DNA of 64,000 nt, from the NCBI GenBank assembly GCA_964602485.1, contig CAZRQU010000003.1, positions 1-64,000 on the forward strand, in the 5' to 3' direction. Source of the DNA: WJLG01 sp964602485. Lineage in GTDB: Bacteria > Patescibacteriota > Patescibacteriia > Patescibacteriales > WJLG01. Of the stretch, positions 44,013-52,522 are shown in pieces; the first letter of the stretch is position 1, and each line of letters begins with the position of its first letter. The notes below the pieces were generated by a model. It was not told where the DNA came from. It did no database searches and saw nothing but the letters and a program-made list of their open reading frames with translations. Made by a program: the position numbers and the translations under genes.

Positions 44013-44618
44013 ATGCGTACTATCACTACTACTCTGGCAGTTCTGACAGCAGTTCTGACAATTGTTGTTTCCTCGATCGCCGAGCAGCACAGAATCTCCT
44101 TCTCGCAACTGGGATTCTCTTCGATGACCAAACAGGTAGTCGAGACCAATCAGGAGGCCCTGGAAGCGATCAGTGCCAAGGCAGAAATTTACGGCGAGGT
44201 CTACGAACAGGATGCCGAAGCCAACGCTTTGGTTTCCTATCTCGAAAACCCGAGCCACAATCATTACCTGTTTTCCACTATAGAGAACATGGTGAAGGCC
44301 TACTACGAAAATGGCGACCTGGATGAGCTGATGGTGGATTATTTCCATCCGGCTCTCGAAATGCAGATCGCCCTCAAAGAAGGTAATGAGGAAAAGCAAA
44401 AGAACGAACGGGCACGAGAAGAGTACGAAGCCAAGATGGCCAAATACTCGGAGACCGAAAAAGCAATTGCTCGTTCAATGGGCGTAGCTCCTTGGAAGGT
44501 CGATCAAAATATCCTCAGCCAATGGGCAGAGGATTGTAAAAAAACATTCGACGAGGTAAAAACCCGTCAGGATTCGATCATCTCCCAGTCAGCCTTTGAC
44601 GACGAGATGATCCAGTAA
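44013..44618 (+). CDS. Secreted or anchored orphan protein with C-terminal FDDE motif
   Basis: 201 aa, not recognised. Signal peptide or anchor helix at residues 5-23 (LAVLTAVLTIVVSSIA), then a mainly helical, highly charged body rich in E, K, Q and A; a coiled-coil stretch lies at about 118-150 (EEKQKNERAREEYEAKMAKYSETEKAIARS). It ends with SAFDDEMIQ. The next gene, 162 bases on, ends with FSFDDEIIE. Two tandem promoters, AAAGGGG before ATG, and a terminator with a core hairpin shared with the next gene's terminator. Codons are more GC-rich than in the core genes around. ATG at 44006 in another frame is rejected since it opens no credible protein. Confidence 0.75.
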   Translation: MRTITTTLAVLTAVLTIVVSSIAEQHRISFSQLGFSSMTKQVVETNQEALEAISAKAEIYGEVYEQDAEANALVSYLENPSHNHYLFSTIENMVKAYYENGDLDELMVDYFHPALEMQIALKEGNEEKQKNERAREEYEAKMAKYSETEKAIARSMGVAPWKVDQNILSQWAEDCKKTFDEVKTRQDSIISQSAFDDEMIQ

Positions 44619-44638
44619 CTCCTTTCTATCCTACCCAC

Positions 44639-44678
44639 GGGGCCCCAAGTTAGCAATAACTTCCGGGCCCTTTTCTTT
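44639..44678 (+). terminator. Intrinsic terminator with AAGTTA-GCAA-TAACTT core
   Basis: G/C-rich outer arms around a perfect 6-bp inner stem with a GCAA loop, followed by TTTTCTTTT. The core differs by one base from the terminator at 45402-45437. Confidence 0.85.
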
Positions 44679-44698
44679 TACCTAAAATCTTTTTCATA

Positions 44699-44727
44699 TT
44701 GACAAATATAATATTTTATGTTATATT
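44699..44727 (+). promoter_or_regulatory. Promoter of the 44780 gene
   Basis: Perfect TTGACA (44699-44704), 17 bases, TATATT (44722-44727). The leader ends with AGGAGGT, five bases before ATG. Confidence 0.78.
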
Positions 44728-44779
44728 ATAAAGATTTAGTTCTTTTATTTACCAACTTAAAACCTTACAGGAGGTTTCC

Positions 44780-45388
44780 ATGCTGAAAATCCGTATCAGC
44801 GGTATTTTCCTTATCTGTTCAGTTTTATCCGCTTCGGCCTTTAACGCCGACTCTATTTTGACTGCCGGCGACAGCAGCTATTACAGCTATGTTCGCGGCT
44901 CCGAGCTCCTGCTGGCAAAACTCTGGATGCCGAACGAGGGTCAGTTCAACAAATTGATCGATCTGACAGAGGACATATTCCGCTTTGAAAGGGAATATGA
45001 CAGCTGTTCCATATCGAGAACCTGCAAGCGATCGACCCTCAAGAGTTTGCGGCAGATCGCCGAAGGCAAGAACTTTCTCCAGAGCGGACTGAAAATAACC
45101 TATGACCATCTGCAAAATATGGTCATACTTTCAGAATCCGGACAGATCGACGGATTTCAAGCCTATCTGGCCAATGACGTGGTCGGAATGTCGTCATTCA
45201 AGGGAGTGCTCGACTTTCCCCGCTACAGTCAAAGAGAAGAGGATGGCTCATCACTGTTCGACAGACTGGCCGGTTTGTTCAAACGAAACCCAAAACAGAA
45301 ACAGCCGGAGCAGCAGGAACAAGAAAAAAAAGAAGAGGAACTTGATTTTTCCGAGGCCTTTTCTTTCGATGATGAGATCATCGAATAG
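44780..45388 (+). CDS. Secreted orphan protein with C-terminal FDDE motif
   Basis: 202 aa, not recognised. Cleavable signal peptide at 1-21 (LKIRISGIFLICSVLSASA, with ASA then FN as a signal-peptidase I site). A globular domain follows (about 22-165) with Cys near 75 and 81 in DSCSISRTCKRS, suited to a disulfide outside the cell. A Q/E/K-rich linker spans 170-190 and the end is FSFDDEIIE, matching the previous gene's C-terminal motif. Near-consensus promoter, AGGAGGT before ATG, terminator with the shared core. The pair looks like a recent two-gene module. Confidence 0.76.
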   Translation: MLKIRISGIFLICSVLSASAFNADSILTAGDSSYYSYVRGSELLLAKLWMPNEGQFNKLIDLTEDIFRFEREYDSCSISRTCKRSTLKSLRQIAEGKNFLQSGLKITYDHLQNMVILSESGQIDGFQAYLANDVVGMSSFKGVLDFPRYSQREEDGSSLFDRLAGLFKRNPKQKQPEQQEQEKKEEELDFSEAFSFDDEIIE

Positions 45389-45401
45389 CCCTTCCTCCTA
45401 A

Positions 45402-45437
45402 GCCCCGAAAGTTAGAAATAACTTCGGGGCTTTCTTA
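45402..45437 (+). terminator. Intrinsic terminator with AAGTTA-GAAA-TAACTT core
   Basis: GCCCCGAA outer arm, an inner 5-6 bp stem with a GAAA loop, then TTTCTTATAAT. Homologous in core to 44639-44678. Confidence 0.85.
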
Positions 45438-45507
45438 TAATACTATCAATATCGTTTTGAACAAGATCCTGATCGACCGATCTGCCAAGCGCTTGATATA
45501 CTAACTT

Positions 45508-46077
45508 CTATTTTCGCAAGTTGACTTCATAGTTGATCTGCTCTATCTTGCGCAAATGGCCGCGGGCCTGGTCGTACTTGGTGCGCAAATAACCGGTCAT
45601 ATCGAACTCGACCAACTCAGCCATTATATCATTGACTATTTTGGTTGTTTTTTCCACTTCTTTGAAATTCTGCTTTGAAGCCTCATTGGTGGCACGCCTG
45701 ACCAGTTCCCCTACCAAGTCGCAAATACCTCCCAAATAACTTTCATATCTCAAAGTTATTCCTGAAAATTTATCTATTTTCTTTCCCTGCATAACCAGAT
45801 AAAGCGTCTTGGCTTCCGTATATTCTTCGACTGCCGCTTTGTAAGCTCCTTCATCATACAACCTTATAGGACCAAAGTCCTTTTCCAAACTTTTAAGGTT
45901 CTTTTCTATGATCTTGAAACTTTCTTCCGCCTTTTTCATATCACCTCTATGCAAAGCAAAGATGATCCTTTTCGAATCATGCAATATCTCATTTGACCTA
46001 GAGATTATCTTTCTTCTTTCAATATTGTTCTTCGTATAATCCTTCTTTAATTGTCCAATAAATCTTTTATTAAGCAT
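45508..46077 (-). CDS. Translin-family protein
   Basis: 189 aa, all-helical, normal for prokaryotic translin-like proteins. The family pattern is visible: ISRSNEILHDSKRIIFALHRGDMKKAEE near residue 25, EGAYKAAVEEYTEAKTLY near 75, YESYLGGICDLVGELVRRA near 110, and GYLRTKYDQARGHLRKIEQINYEV at the end. Eukaryotic translin with TRAX forms the C3PO RNase; archaeal homologues bind and cleave RNA. In bacteria the family is sparse. Catalytic acidic residues of TRAX are not clearly all present, so binding rather than cleavage is possible. An A/T repeat-like spacer separates it from the ATPase gene upstream. Confidence 0.82.
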   Translation of the reverse strand: MLNKRFIGQLKKDYTKNNIERRKIISRSNEILHDSKRIIFALHRGDMKKAEESFKIIEKNLKSLEKDFGPIRLYDEGAYKAAVEEYTEAKTLYLVMQGKKIDKFSGITLRYESYLGGICDLVGELVRRATNEASKQNFKEVEKTTKIVNDIMAELVEFDMTGYLRTKYDQARGHLRKIEQINYEVNLRK

Positions 46078-46143
46078 AAAATTTAATTACCGCTCCTCAG
46101 CCTGCAATAATTGAAGTTTGAAGATCGATAATTGAAAATTGAA

Positions 46144-49100
46144 TTATTTAACTACTCTCAAAACCTCATCCAGGGTGGTTTCCCCTTTTAAAGCTTTCAA
46201 TATCCCATCTTGAAGCATGGTCACTGTTCCATGCTTCAATGCTTGTTGCTCTATCTCATAGGCAGTGGCATCTGGATTTTGGATAAATTTCTGCATTTCC
46301 GGACCGAATTCTATGGTCTCATAGATACCTAATCTCCCTTTGTACCCAATATCATTACACTCCTCGCAACCGGCTGCCTCATAGAACTTAAGCTCAGTTG
46401 GCGTTTTTGTACCGCTAGCCGGGCTAATGGCTTCGATCGCTTCTCTGACAACTGTTCGCTCTTCTTCGGATAATTTATGTTCCTTTTTACACTTGGGGCA
46501 CAGTTTTCTGACCAAACGCTGGCCGATAGCTATCTGCATAGCTGACGAAAGCATATCGTGCTCCACCCCTAATCCGGCAAAGCGGGATACTGCTCCGGCT
46601 GCCGAATTGGCATGAATGGTAGAAAGCACAAGATGCCCGGTCAAAGAAGCTTCAACCGCTATCTTGGCGGTTTCTTGGTCACGGATCTCACCGATCATCA
46701 TTATGTTCGGGTTCTGGCGCAAAAGAGAACGCATAGCGGCCGCAAAAGTGTATCCTTCATCTTTATTTATTTGAGTCTGCATCACGCCTTCCAAGTGATA
46801 CTCAATAGGATCCTCAACCGTAATTATCTTAACATCAGGACTGTTCAATTTATTAAGTATGGAATAAAGAGTAGTTGTCTTACCAGACCCGGTTGGGCCG
46901 GTGTTTATGATAATACCCTTGGTCTTTTCCATAGCTCTTGATATCGGTTTCAAGGTGTAGGTCCTCATTCCTAATTTTTCCATGTCAAGAGATTCGGCTT
47001 GAGAAGCTAACAAACGGATAACTATGGTCTCTCCGTATCCTCCGGAAATTATGGAAACACGACAATCAAGCTTCTCTTCTCCCTTGAATATGCTAAAGCG
47101 CCCGTCTATGGTCGGTTTTTTGACATTGGTCGGCACGCCCATCAAAACTTTCACCTGTCCCAACAAGGGAAGATAATGTTCTTTAGGCAAAGTGAATATA
47201 TCGTGCAGTATACCATCTATTCTGAACCTTACTTTAACACTGTTTTCTGTCGGCTCTATATGGATATCACCGGCATCTTGATCTATGGCCGAAGCGGCCA
47301 CTATGTTAAGCATCTTGGAAGGAGAGACATCTTTAGTTATCTCACCTGCCTTTTCCGGCTCCTCGGTTACTTTTTTGGCCATATTCATATCTTCTTCGGC
47401 CAATTTCACACCGCGTCCGAAAGTCTTGGATATGGCCACATCATAAAGAGCATCTATATAATCGGTCTTGCCGATCACACGGTAAACCTCGTCCAAGCTG
47501 GTCATACCATTCAAAACCTTGAGCACGCCATCTTGAAGCATAGTAAGCATCCCGTCCTCTATGGCCTGTTTGAGTATTTTAAAAGCCGGCGCTCCTTCCG
47601 AGGTCAATTGTTTTATGCTTTCGGACATAGTGAATATCTCATATATACCCACTCGCCCTTTGTAGCCCAAACCATTACACTTATCACAACCCTCTCCGGC
47701 TTTGTATATCTTGGGTATCTCTGTTGGAACATCCTCTCCCGACTTAGGAGATATAACAGCCAATATCTTCTCTACTTTCTCCTTCTCTTCTTCGTTTAGC
47801 TTATGTTCTACCTTACATTCCGGACAAAGCCTCCTTATTAGACGCTGACCGATCACACAATTGATGGCCGGGGTCAAAAAATACGGCTTGACTCCCATAT
47901 CTATCAAGCGAGGGATCACGCCGGAAGCATCATTGGTATGTAGAGTAGAAAGTACCAAATGTCCTGTTAAAGAGGCTTGGATCGATATCTCGGCCGTTTC
48001 CAGGTCGCGGATCTCGCCAACCATGACTATATCCGGATCCTGACGCAAGATAGAACGCAAACCGTCAGCAAAAGAATAGCCCTTGGCCTGATCAACCTGT
48101 GATTGGCTTATTCCCTCCAATTGATATTCGATCGGATTCTCCAAAGTAATTATCTTAACATCTGGATCGTTCAATTTTCTAAGAACAGAATAAAGAGTGG
48201 TTGTTTTACCGGAACCGGTCGGGCCGGTGGTGAGTATCAACCCATTCGGTTTGGCTATCTCTCTTTTCAATATGTCAAAAGATTTAGGCCTAATACCAAG
48301 ATCTTCGAATTCAAGCTGGATCGAACTAGAGCGCAACAATCTCATAACAACGCTTTCCCCGAAATTGGTCGGCAAGAAAGAAGCGCGGACCTGCACTTTC
48401 TCGTCGCTTAAGAATATGGTAAATCGCCCGTCTTGAGGTTTGTCGGTGATATTCAACTTAACCTTGGCTAAAAGCTTCATTCTGGAGATTATCTTTTTCC
48501 ATTTTTCCTTATCAATAACGGCCGCTTCTTGAAGAACCCCATCAACACGCATTCTGACCACGATACCATGTTCTTCGGCTTCGATATGGATATCACTGGA
48601 ACCAACCTTCATGGCCGTGGCCAGGACTAAAGTCACTACATCGGTTATGCTCACTTCGTTTATCTTATCCCCTAAACTTTTATAGTCACTAATGGCATCC
48701 TTATATTTATTTATATCCTCTTCGCTTATTTTCACGCCCCTGTCCACTCTTTCTACTTTAGGCAAACTTTTATAAACCTTCAAAGCGTATTTCAAACTAT
48801 GAGGAGATATCAAATAAACATCACCCTTAGAGTGATACTTTTCTTCAAGCTCTTTTAATATCTCAGCTATCTCAGTATTATCCGGGTCGGTGGTCGCCAG
48901 CCTGATATTATCCCCATCATAATAAAAACTTATCAAAGATAATCTTTTGGCATCTTCCTCGGAAACCAAAGATAAAGCTTCCGGACTTATTGGAAACCCA
49001 AAAAGGTCAACATAAGGAAGACCTAAGGAATTAGCCTTTGTCTTAGTTTGCCTTTCCATCTCTTTGATCTTGATCTCTTGCTGTTTCTTCTGGAATTTTC

Positions 49101-49179
49101 CCTGAGTGCTTTCGTCATCAACTTTCTTGCCTTTTGAAGCATTTATAAGACTGTCTATTGATTGAAAATTATCAGACAT
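46144..49179 (-). CDS. Tandem GspE/PilB-type ATPase fusion
   Basis: 1011 aa containing two complete type IV pilus / type II secretion assembly ATPases. An N-terminal GSPII_E_N-like domain (about 45-120) is followed by unit 1 (Walker A GPTGSGKTTTLY near 318, Walker B DPDIVMVGEIRDLETAE, HTNDASG) with zinc motif CPEC ... CDKCNGLGYKGR. Unit 2 (Walker A GPTGSGKTTTLY near 761, Walker B NPNIMMIGEIRDQETAK, HANSAAG) has zinc motif CPKC ... CEECNDIGYKGR. Usual PilB is about 560 aa and forms a hexamer. A tandem fusion would form three two-domain subunits. Both Walker A and B sites look intact. No other pilus gene lies nearby. Confidence 0.92.
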   Translation of the reverse strand: MSDNFQSIDSLINASKGKKVDDESTQGKFQKKQQEIKIKEMERQTKTKANSLGLPYVDLFGFPISPEALSLVSEEDAKRLSLISFYYDGDNIRLATTDPDNTEIAEILKELEEKYHSKGDVYLISPHSLKYALKVYKSLPKVERVDRGVKISEEDINKYKDAISDYKSLGDKINEVSITDVVTLVLATAMKVGSSDIHIEAEEHGIVVRMRVDGVLQEAAVIDKEKWKKIISRMKLLAKVKLNITDKPQDGRFTIFLSDEKVQVRASFLPTNFGESVVMRLLRSSSIQLEFEDLGIRPKSFDILKREIAKPNGLILTTGPTGSGKTTTLYSVLRKLNDPDVKIITLENPIEYQLEGISQSQVDQAKGYSFADGLRSILRQDPDIVMVGEIRDLETAEISIQASLTGHLVLSTLHTNDASGVIPRLIDMGVKPYFLTPAINCVIGQRLIRRLCPECKVEHKLNEEEKEKVEKILAVISPKSGEDVPTEIPKIYKAGEGCDKCNGLGYKGRVGIYEIFTMSESIKQLTSEGAPAFKILKQAIEDGMLTMLQDGVLKVLNGMTSLDEVYRVIGKTDYIDALYDVAISKTFGRGVKLAEEDMNMAKKVTEEPEKAGEITKDVSPSKMLNIVAASAIDQDAGDIHIEPTENSVKVRFRIDGILHDIFTLPKEHYLPLLGQVKVLMGVPTNVKKPTIDGRFSIFKGEEKLDCRVSIISGGYGETIVIRLLASQAESLDMEKLGMRTYTLKPISRAMEKTKGIIINTGPTGSGKTTTLYSILNKLNSPDVKIITVEDPIEYHLEGVMQTQINKDEGYTFAAAMRSLLRQNPNIMMIGEIRDQETAKIAVEASLTGHLVLSTIHANSAAGAVSRFAGLGVEHDMLSSAMQIAIGQRLVRKLCPKCKKEHKLSEEERTVVREAIEAISPASGTKTPTELKFYEAAGCEECNDIGYKGRLGIYETIEFGPEMQKFIQNPDATAYEIEQQALKHGTVTMLQDGILKALKGETTLDEVLRVVK

Positions 49180-49292
49180 CTGATCTAATGTTTTAAACGC
49201 CTAAAAAGGGCGCCTTGTTATTATAATAACAAAAAAATGCCTTGCGTACCAGCTATAAAAGATCAAAGGTAACGATCTTTGGGTACAAAAAA

Positions 49293-49318
49293 GGGCCTTT
49301 ATCCAAAGGCCCTCCAAT
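49293..49318 (-). terminator. Terminator of the membrane-protein gene
   Basis: An 8-bp stem (49293-49300 with 49305-49312), 4-base loop, and on the minus strand TTTTTTG from plus 49286-49292. Confidence 0.85.
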
Positions 49319-49332
49319 ATATATCTAAGTTT

Positions 49333-50316
49333 TTAACCGAACCATCTTATAAGTTTGCTCAATGTGGGATGTTTACTGTCCAACTCTAAGAAAATATTGG
49401 TCCAAGCGACCGTTCGAAAGGAAGTGAGAGCCGCTCCCAAGATAACAACCAGGAAAACAGCCAAAACTATTCCTATTGATATCATCAAAGTGAAGGTGAC
49501 AGCCGGTATTATCAAAGAGGATAACAACGAAGTTAAAATATAAGCGATGAACAAATAAGGTATGGCCAACACTAGAACCGCTAAGAATACCCCCAAAGAA
49601 GCGATCAATTGTATGAACAATATTATAAAAGCGGCCTCGATACTGACCAGCCAATTCTTCAAGAACAGACTCCAAGAAGCCTCGATCGCTTCAATGAATT
49701 TCTTGCCTCTTAAGATCACATAAGCCGAAGCGTATTTGACCATGAAGCTAACTATCAAAGCTACCGGCAAAAAGGCCAAGAACAACAATATATATAAAGT
49801 ATTAAAGGCTGGTCCGGAACCGTAATCCATAAAAACAAGAGGCAAGCTTATGAATAGCAATAGGAAACAAACAAAAGCCCTGCCTATCAAGCCAATACCG
49901 AAAACCGGCCAAAAGTTGGATATACCAGCTTCAACCCCCTCTTTTAAAGTAGTCTTTTTGTTTTTCTTGATTATGGTAGCTGAATTGTTTATCAAACCTA
50001 TCTCAGAGACGACCACCAGCCAAACAAAGAAAGAAAATAACACCAACAGTATAAGCAAGAAAACTAGAGCCGAAAAAGCGGCCATGGGGTCATGTTTGAA
50101 GGCATTGCCAAAATTAACGAATATCACCGGATCGAATATTCGGCCGAAATTCAAAAGAAAACTCTCTTTGAACAAGGCCTGGTCTATTCGTCCGAAAGCC
50201 AATCTAAAATGACTTCCGTTTGCTAAAAAGGTCGCGAACAAACCGAAGAACCATAGATATTTATGATTCCAAATTACCTCAAAAGCCTTTTTTAAGGTAG
50301 AACGATATGAGAACAT
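49333..50316 (-). CDS. Multi-pass membrane protein
   Basis: 327 aa starting at 50316 (MFSYRSTLKKAFEVIWNHKYLW). The open frame begins eight codons earlier, but AAGGAGG lies six bases before this ATG and inside those codons, so the internal start is preferred. About six to seven hydrophobic segments after a short amphipathic N-terminus; no motif recognised. Similar unannotated multi-pass proteins are frequent in CPR genomes. It has its own promoter-like A/T region and a terminator. Unlike most core genes here it has a strong Shine-Dalgarno sequence. Confidence 0.82.
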   Translation of the reverse strand: MFSYRSTLKKAFEVIWNHKYLWFFGLFATFLANGSHFRLAFGRIDQALFKESFLLNFGRIFDPVIFVNFGNAFKHDPMAAFSALVFLLILLVLFSFFVWLVVVSEIGLINNSATIIKKNKKTTLKEGVEAGISNFWPVFGIGLIGRAFVCFLLLFISLPLVFMDYGSGPAFNTLYILLFLAFLPVALIVSFMVKYASAYVILRGKKFIEAIEASWSLFLKNWLVSIEAAFIILFIQLIASLGVFLAVLVLAIPYLFIAYILTSLLSSLIIPAVTFTLMISIGIVLAVFLVVILGAALTSFRTVAWTNIFLELDSKHPTLSKLIRWFG

Positions 50317-50471
50317 ATATTTCCTCCTTGTTTTCCGCATTCCAGTATTCGAGTCTTTGACTCGACGAATGATGCGAAAGAACGGATCTATTTATTATTT
50401 AAATATAGAAAAATCAAATCAAATTGCAAAGTTGCAAACTACTTATAATTATAACATAAAAACGAACAAAC

Positions 50472-50498
50472 AAAAAACCGTTCCTTAAAAGAAACGGT
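50472..50498 (-). terminator. Terminator of khpA
   Basis: A 6-bp stem (50477-50482 with 50493-50498) and six T on the minus strand. The 50341-50476 interval otherwise holds a palindrome around TTCGAGTC/GACTCGA at about 50347-50366 and A/T-rich sequence. Confidence 0.75.
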
Positions 50499-50527
50499 CT
50501 TTTGCTACTATATGAAATGGAATAGAC

Positions 50528-50839
50528 TTATATCTTCAAGTCGTCAATGCTGGAAGTATCAACATCTGAATCACCGCCCTTAGGTCTGCCTTCCGGATCA
50601 TAGATCTTTAGGTTTACCCTGGCGTTGTTCTTAGCGCCGATGATCTTCAACAAAGTCCTTATAGCCTGGGCTGTCTGACCTTTTCGGCCGATGACATAAC
50701 CCATGTCGCTTGGGTCGATCTTTAAAGTCAAAAGAACGCCCATTTCGTCTACTGTTCTTTCAACCTGGACAGCTTCTGGTTTGCTGACGATCGTTTTTAC
50801 GATCGTTTCCAAAAACTGCTTGTCCTTTTCTTCTGCCAT
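50528..50839 (-). CDS. khpA: KH-domain RNA-binding protein KhpA (YlqC)
   Basis: 103 aa if started at the ATG at 50839; a TTG eight codons earlier is open but less likely. KH core: MGYVIGRKGQTAQAIRTLLKIIGAKNNARVNLKIYDPEG, with GRKG as the nucleic acid-binding loop. An AGGAAG sequence nine bases upstream is a modest Shine-Dalgarno. In Gram-positives KhpA acts with KhpB and affects cell size. Downstream of rpsP, as in many bacteria; rimM and trmD, usually next, are absent here. Confidence 0.92.
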   Translation of the reverse strand: MAEEKDKQFLETIVKTIVSKPEAVQVERTVDEMGVLLTLKIDPSDMGYVIGRKGQTAQAIRTLLKIIGAKNNARVNLKIYDPEGRPKGGDSDVDTSSIDDLKI

Positions 50840-50984
50840 AGTGTTTTCTTCCTGTCTTAACAAACACGAACCAAAAAGGAATTCATATTTGTTAAATTAA
50901 TTATATTTCAATCGTTCCCTTAAGGAGGGAAAAATCAAATATTTATATTGCTAATATATCACACTCGCTTGTTTTGTCAACGAA

Positions 50985-51485
50985 CTATTCCTTTTTTTCT
51001 TCTTCTTTTTCAGGATCTTTGGCTTCTGGTTTTTCTTCCTTTTCTTCTTTTTTCTCTTCTTTTTCCTGATTATCAGCTGGTTCGGTGGTTGACTCTTGCT
51101 CAGCGTTCTCTTCAGAGGCTTTTTCTGCGGCTGATTCCTGAGCTTCTTTTTCCGCTACTGCTTGAGCAGCTTCCTTTTCAGCCTTTTCCTTTTCCTCTCT
51201 CTTCTTTAACTGTTTCTTGCTGTTGACCTTATAATTCTTTATTTTTTCTCCCTCGATCACCTCTTTGGTTATCAAAAGATTATTAACAGAATCGGACATT
51301 TGAGCTCCTTGAGAAAGCCAATGCTTGACTCTTTCTGCCTTAACCTGCAGATCCTTGGTATAAGGATTATAATTACCCAAAATCTCCAAAGCTCTTCCGT
51401 AAGGATCTTTGGCGCTTTCGGATATAACCAATCTATACATCGGTTTATTTCTCTTTCCGGTCTTTGATAATCTTATTTTCAACAT
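50985..51485 (-). CDS. rpsP: Ribosomal protein S16 with K/E-rich tail
   Basis: 30S protein bS16. Residues 1-80 are the normal domain (MLKIRLSKTGKRNKPMYRLV, DPYGRALEILGNYNPY, ERVKHWLSQGAQMSDSVNNLL). Residues 86-166 are an extension rich in E, K, A and Q with no hydrophobic core, doubling the usual 80-90 aa. A similar tail occurs on S1 in this window. The sequence upstream holds a cluster of TTAGCAA motifs. No Shine-Dalgarno sequence before ATG. Confidence 0.93.
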   Translation of the reverse strand: MLKIRLSKTGKRNKPMYRLVISESAKDPYGRALEILGNYNPYTKDLQVKAERVKHWLSQGAQMSDSVNNLLITKEVIEGEKIKNYKVNSKKQLKKREEKEKAEKEAAQAVAEKEAQESAAEKASEENAEQESTTEPADNQEKEEKKEEKEEKPEAKDPEKEEEKKE

Positions 51486-51496
51486 TTTATTCTCAC

Positions 51497-51625
51497 ATTA
51501 GCAAATTTTTGCTAATTTGATTACTTTTAATTAAAAAAGTTAGCAAAATCAAAATGAGCACTTTTGACTTTTAAACGATTAGCTTGCTAACTTGTATTTA
51601 TATTAATCAAATATTAGCAATAAGT
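51497..51625. promoter_or_regulatory. Cluster of five TTAGCAA/TTGCTAA heptamers upstream of rpsP
   Basis: Exact heptamers in both orientations at about 51498, 51509, 51541, 51588 and 51614. The first two form a perfect 9-bp inverted repeat (51497-51505 with 51508-51516). They lie within 130 bases of the rpsP start. A multi-site operator is inferred. The rest of the 51486-51796 interval is A/T-rich with the ABC promoter at its end. Confidence 0.5.
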
Positions 51626-51761
51626 CAAGTCGATAATAACCTTAAAGCCTAAAAACCAATATATCATAATTTAAAAAATAACTCTTAATTATCTTTAAAT
51701 TCGATTGCTCGTAAACTTTAAACAAAATGCGAATATATATTTTTATTTATTTTTCAGGCCG

Positions 51762-51770
51762 TGATATAAT
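51762..51770 (+). promoter_or_regulatory. Extended -10 promoter of the ABC operon
   Basis: TGATATAAT, an extended -10, inside CCGTGATATAAT. The same motif recurs before the GH130 genes (60162-60170). No good -35 is present, as expected for extended -10 promoters. Confidence 0.6.
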
Positions 51771-51796
51771 GAAAGCAAGAAAATTCAAACATTTCT

Positions 51797-52513
51797 ATGC
51801 TAATTGAAGTAAAAAACCTCTACAAGGAATTTCGCAATGAAGAAGTGGTGACCAAGGTCCTTCACGAAATATCTTTCAATATAAAAAAGGGAGAATTCGT
51901 CTCGATCATGGGGCCGTCCGGATCCGGAAAATCGACCCTAATGCATATTCTTGGACTTTTAGACAGAACTACTTCCGGAACATATGAATTCAATGGCCGA
52001 AATGTCGGCGAACTTGATGACGACGAATTGGCTCGCTTACGCAACGAAGAGATAGGCTTCGTCTTTCAGGCTTTCAATCTTCTCCCAAGAACCACCGTAT
52101 TAGAAAACGTTATCCTGCCTCTTTCCTACTCCAAAAAGATAAAAGCCAAAGACCACGAAGAAAGAGCCACAAAAGTTTTGGAATCAGTAGGCCTAGGTCA
52201 TCGCTTGAATTATCATACTAATCAAATATCCGGAGGAGAAAAGCAAAGAGTGGCCATTGCCCGAGCCCTGATCAATGAACCTTCGGTCATATTCGCTGAT
52301 GAGCCAACCGGTAATCTTGATTCCAAATCCGGCGTTCAGGTTATGGAAATATTGGAAGACCTAAACGAACAAGGAAATACCGTTATTTTGGTAACTCATG
52401 AAACTCATACGGCCGAATATGCCAAAAGAATAATCCGTTTAAGGGATGGCGTCATAGAAAAGGACTATATCGTGAACAATCGCCGCCGAGCCAAAGACGC
52501 GCCTCTGAAATAA
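51797..52513 (+). CDS. ABC transporter ATP-binding protein, MacB/LolD type
   Basis: 238 aa ATPase subunit of a mechanotransmission-type exporter. Walker A GPSGSGKSTLMH near residue 38, Q loop FVFQAFNLLPRTTVLENV, signature SGGEKQRVAIARAL, Walker B VIFADEPTGNLDS, H loop VTHETHTAEYAK. First of three co-directional genes, followed by two permease paralogues. Substrate unknown: peptides, antibiotics or lipoproteins are typical. Confidence 0.95.
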   Translation: MLIEVKNLYKEFRNEEVVTKVLHEISFNIKKGEFVSIMGPSGSGKSTLMHILGLLDRTTSGTYEFNGRNVGELDDDELARLRNEEIGFVFQAFNLLPRTTVLENVILPLSYSKKIKAKDHEERATKVLESVGLGHRLNYHTNQISGGEKQRVAIARALINEPSVIFADEPTGNLDSKSGVQVMEILEDLNEQGNTVILVTHETHTAEYAKRIIRLRDGVIEKDYIVNNRRRAKDAPLK

Positions 52514-52522
52514 TATAAGTTT

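Noticed and set aside
44006..44326. Plus-strand frame starting MHYAYYHYYSG
   Set aside because: Overlaps the real gene in another frame; the ATG at 44013 has the better SD spacing, a signal peptide and a terminator-matched stop.
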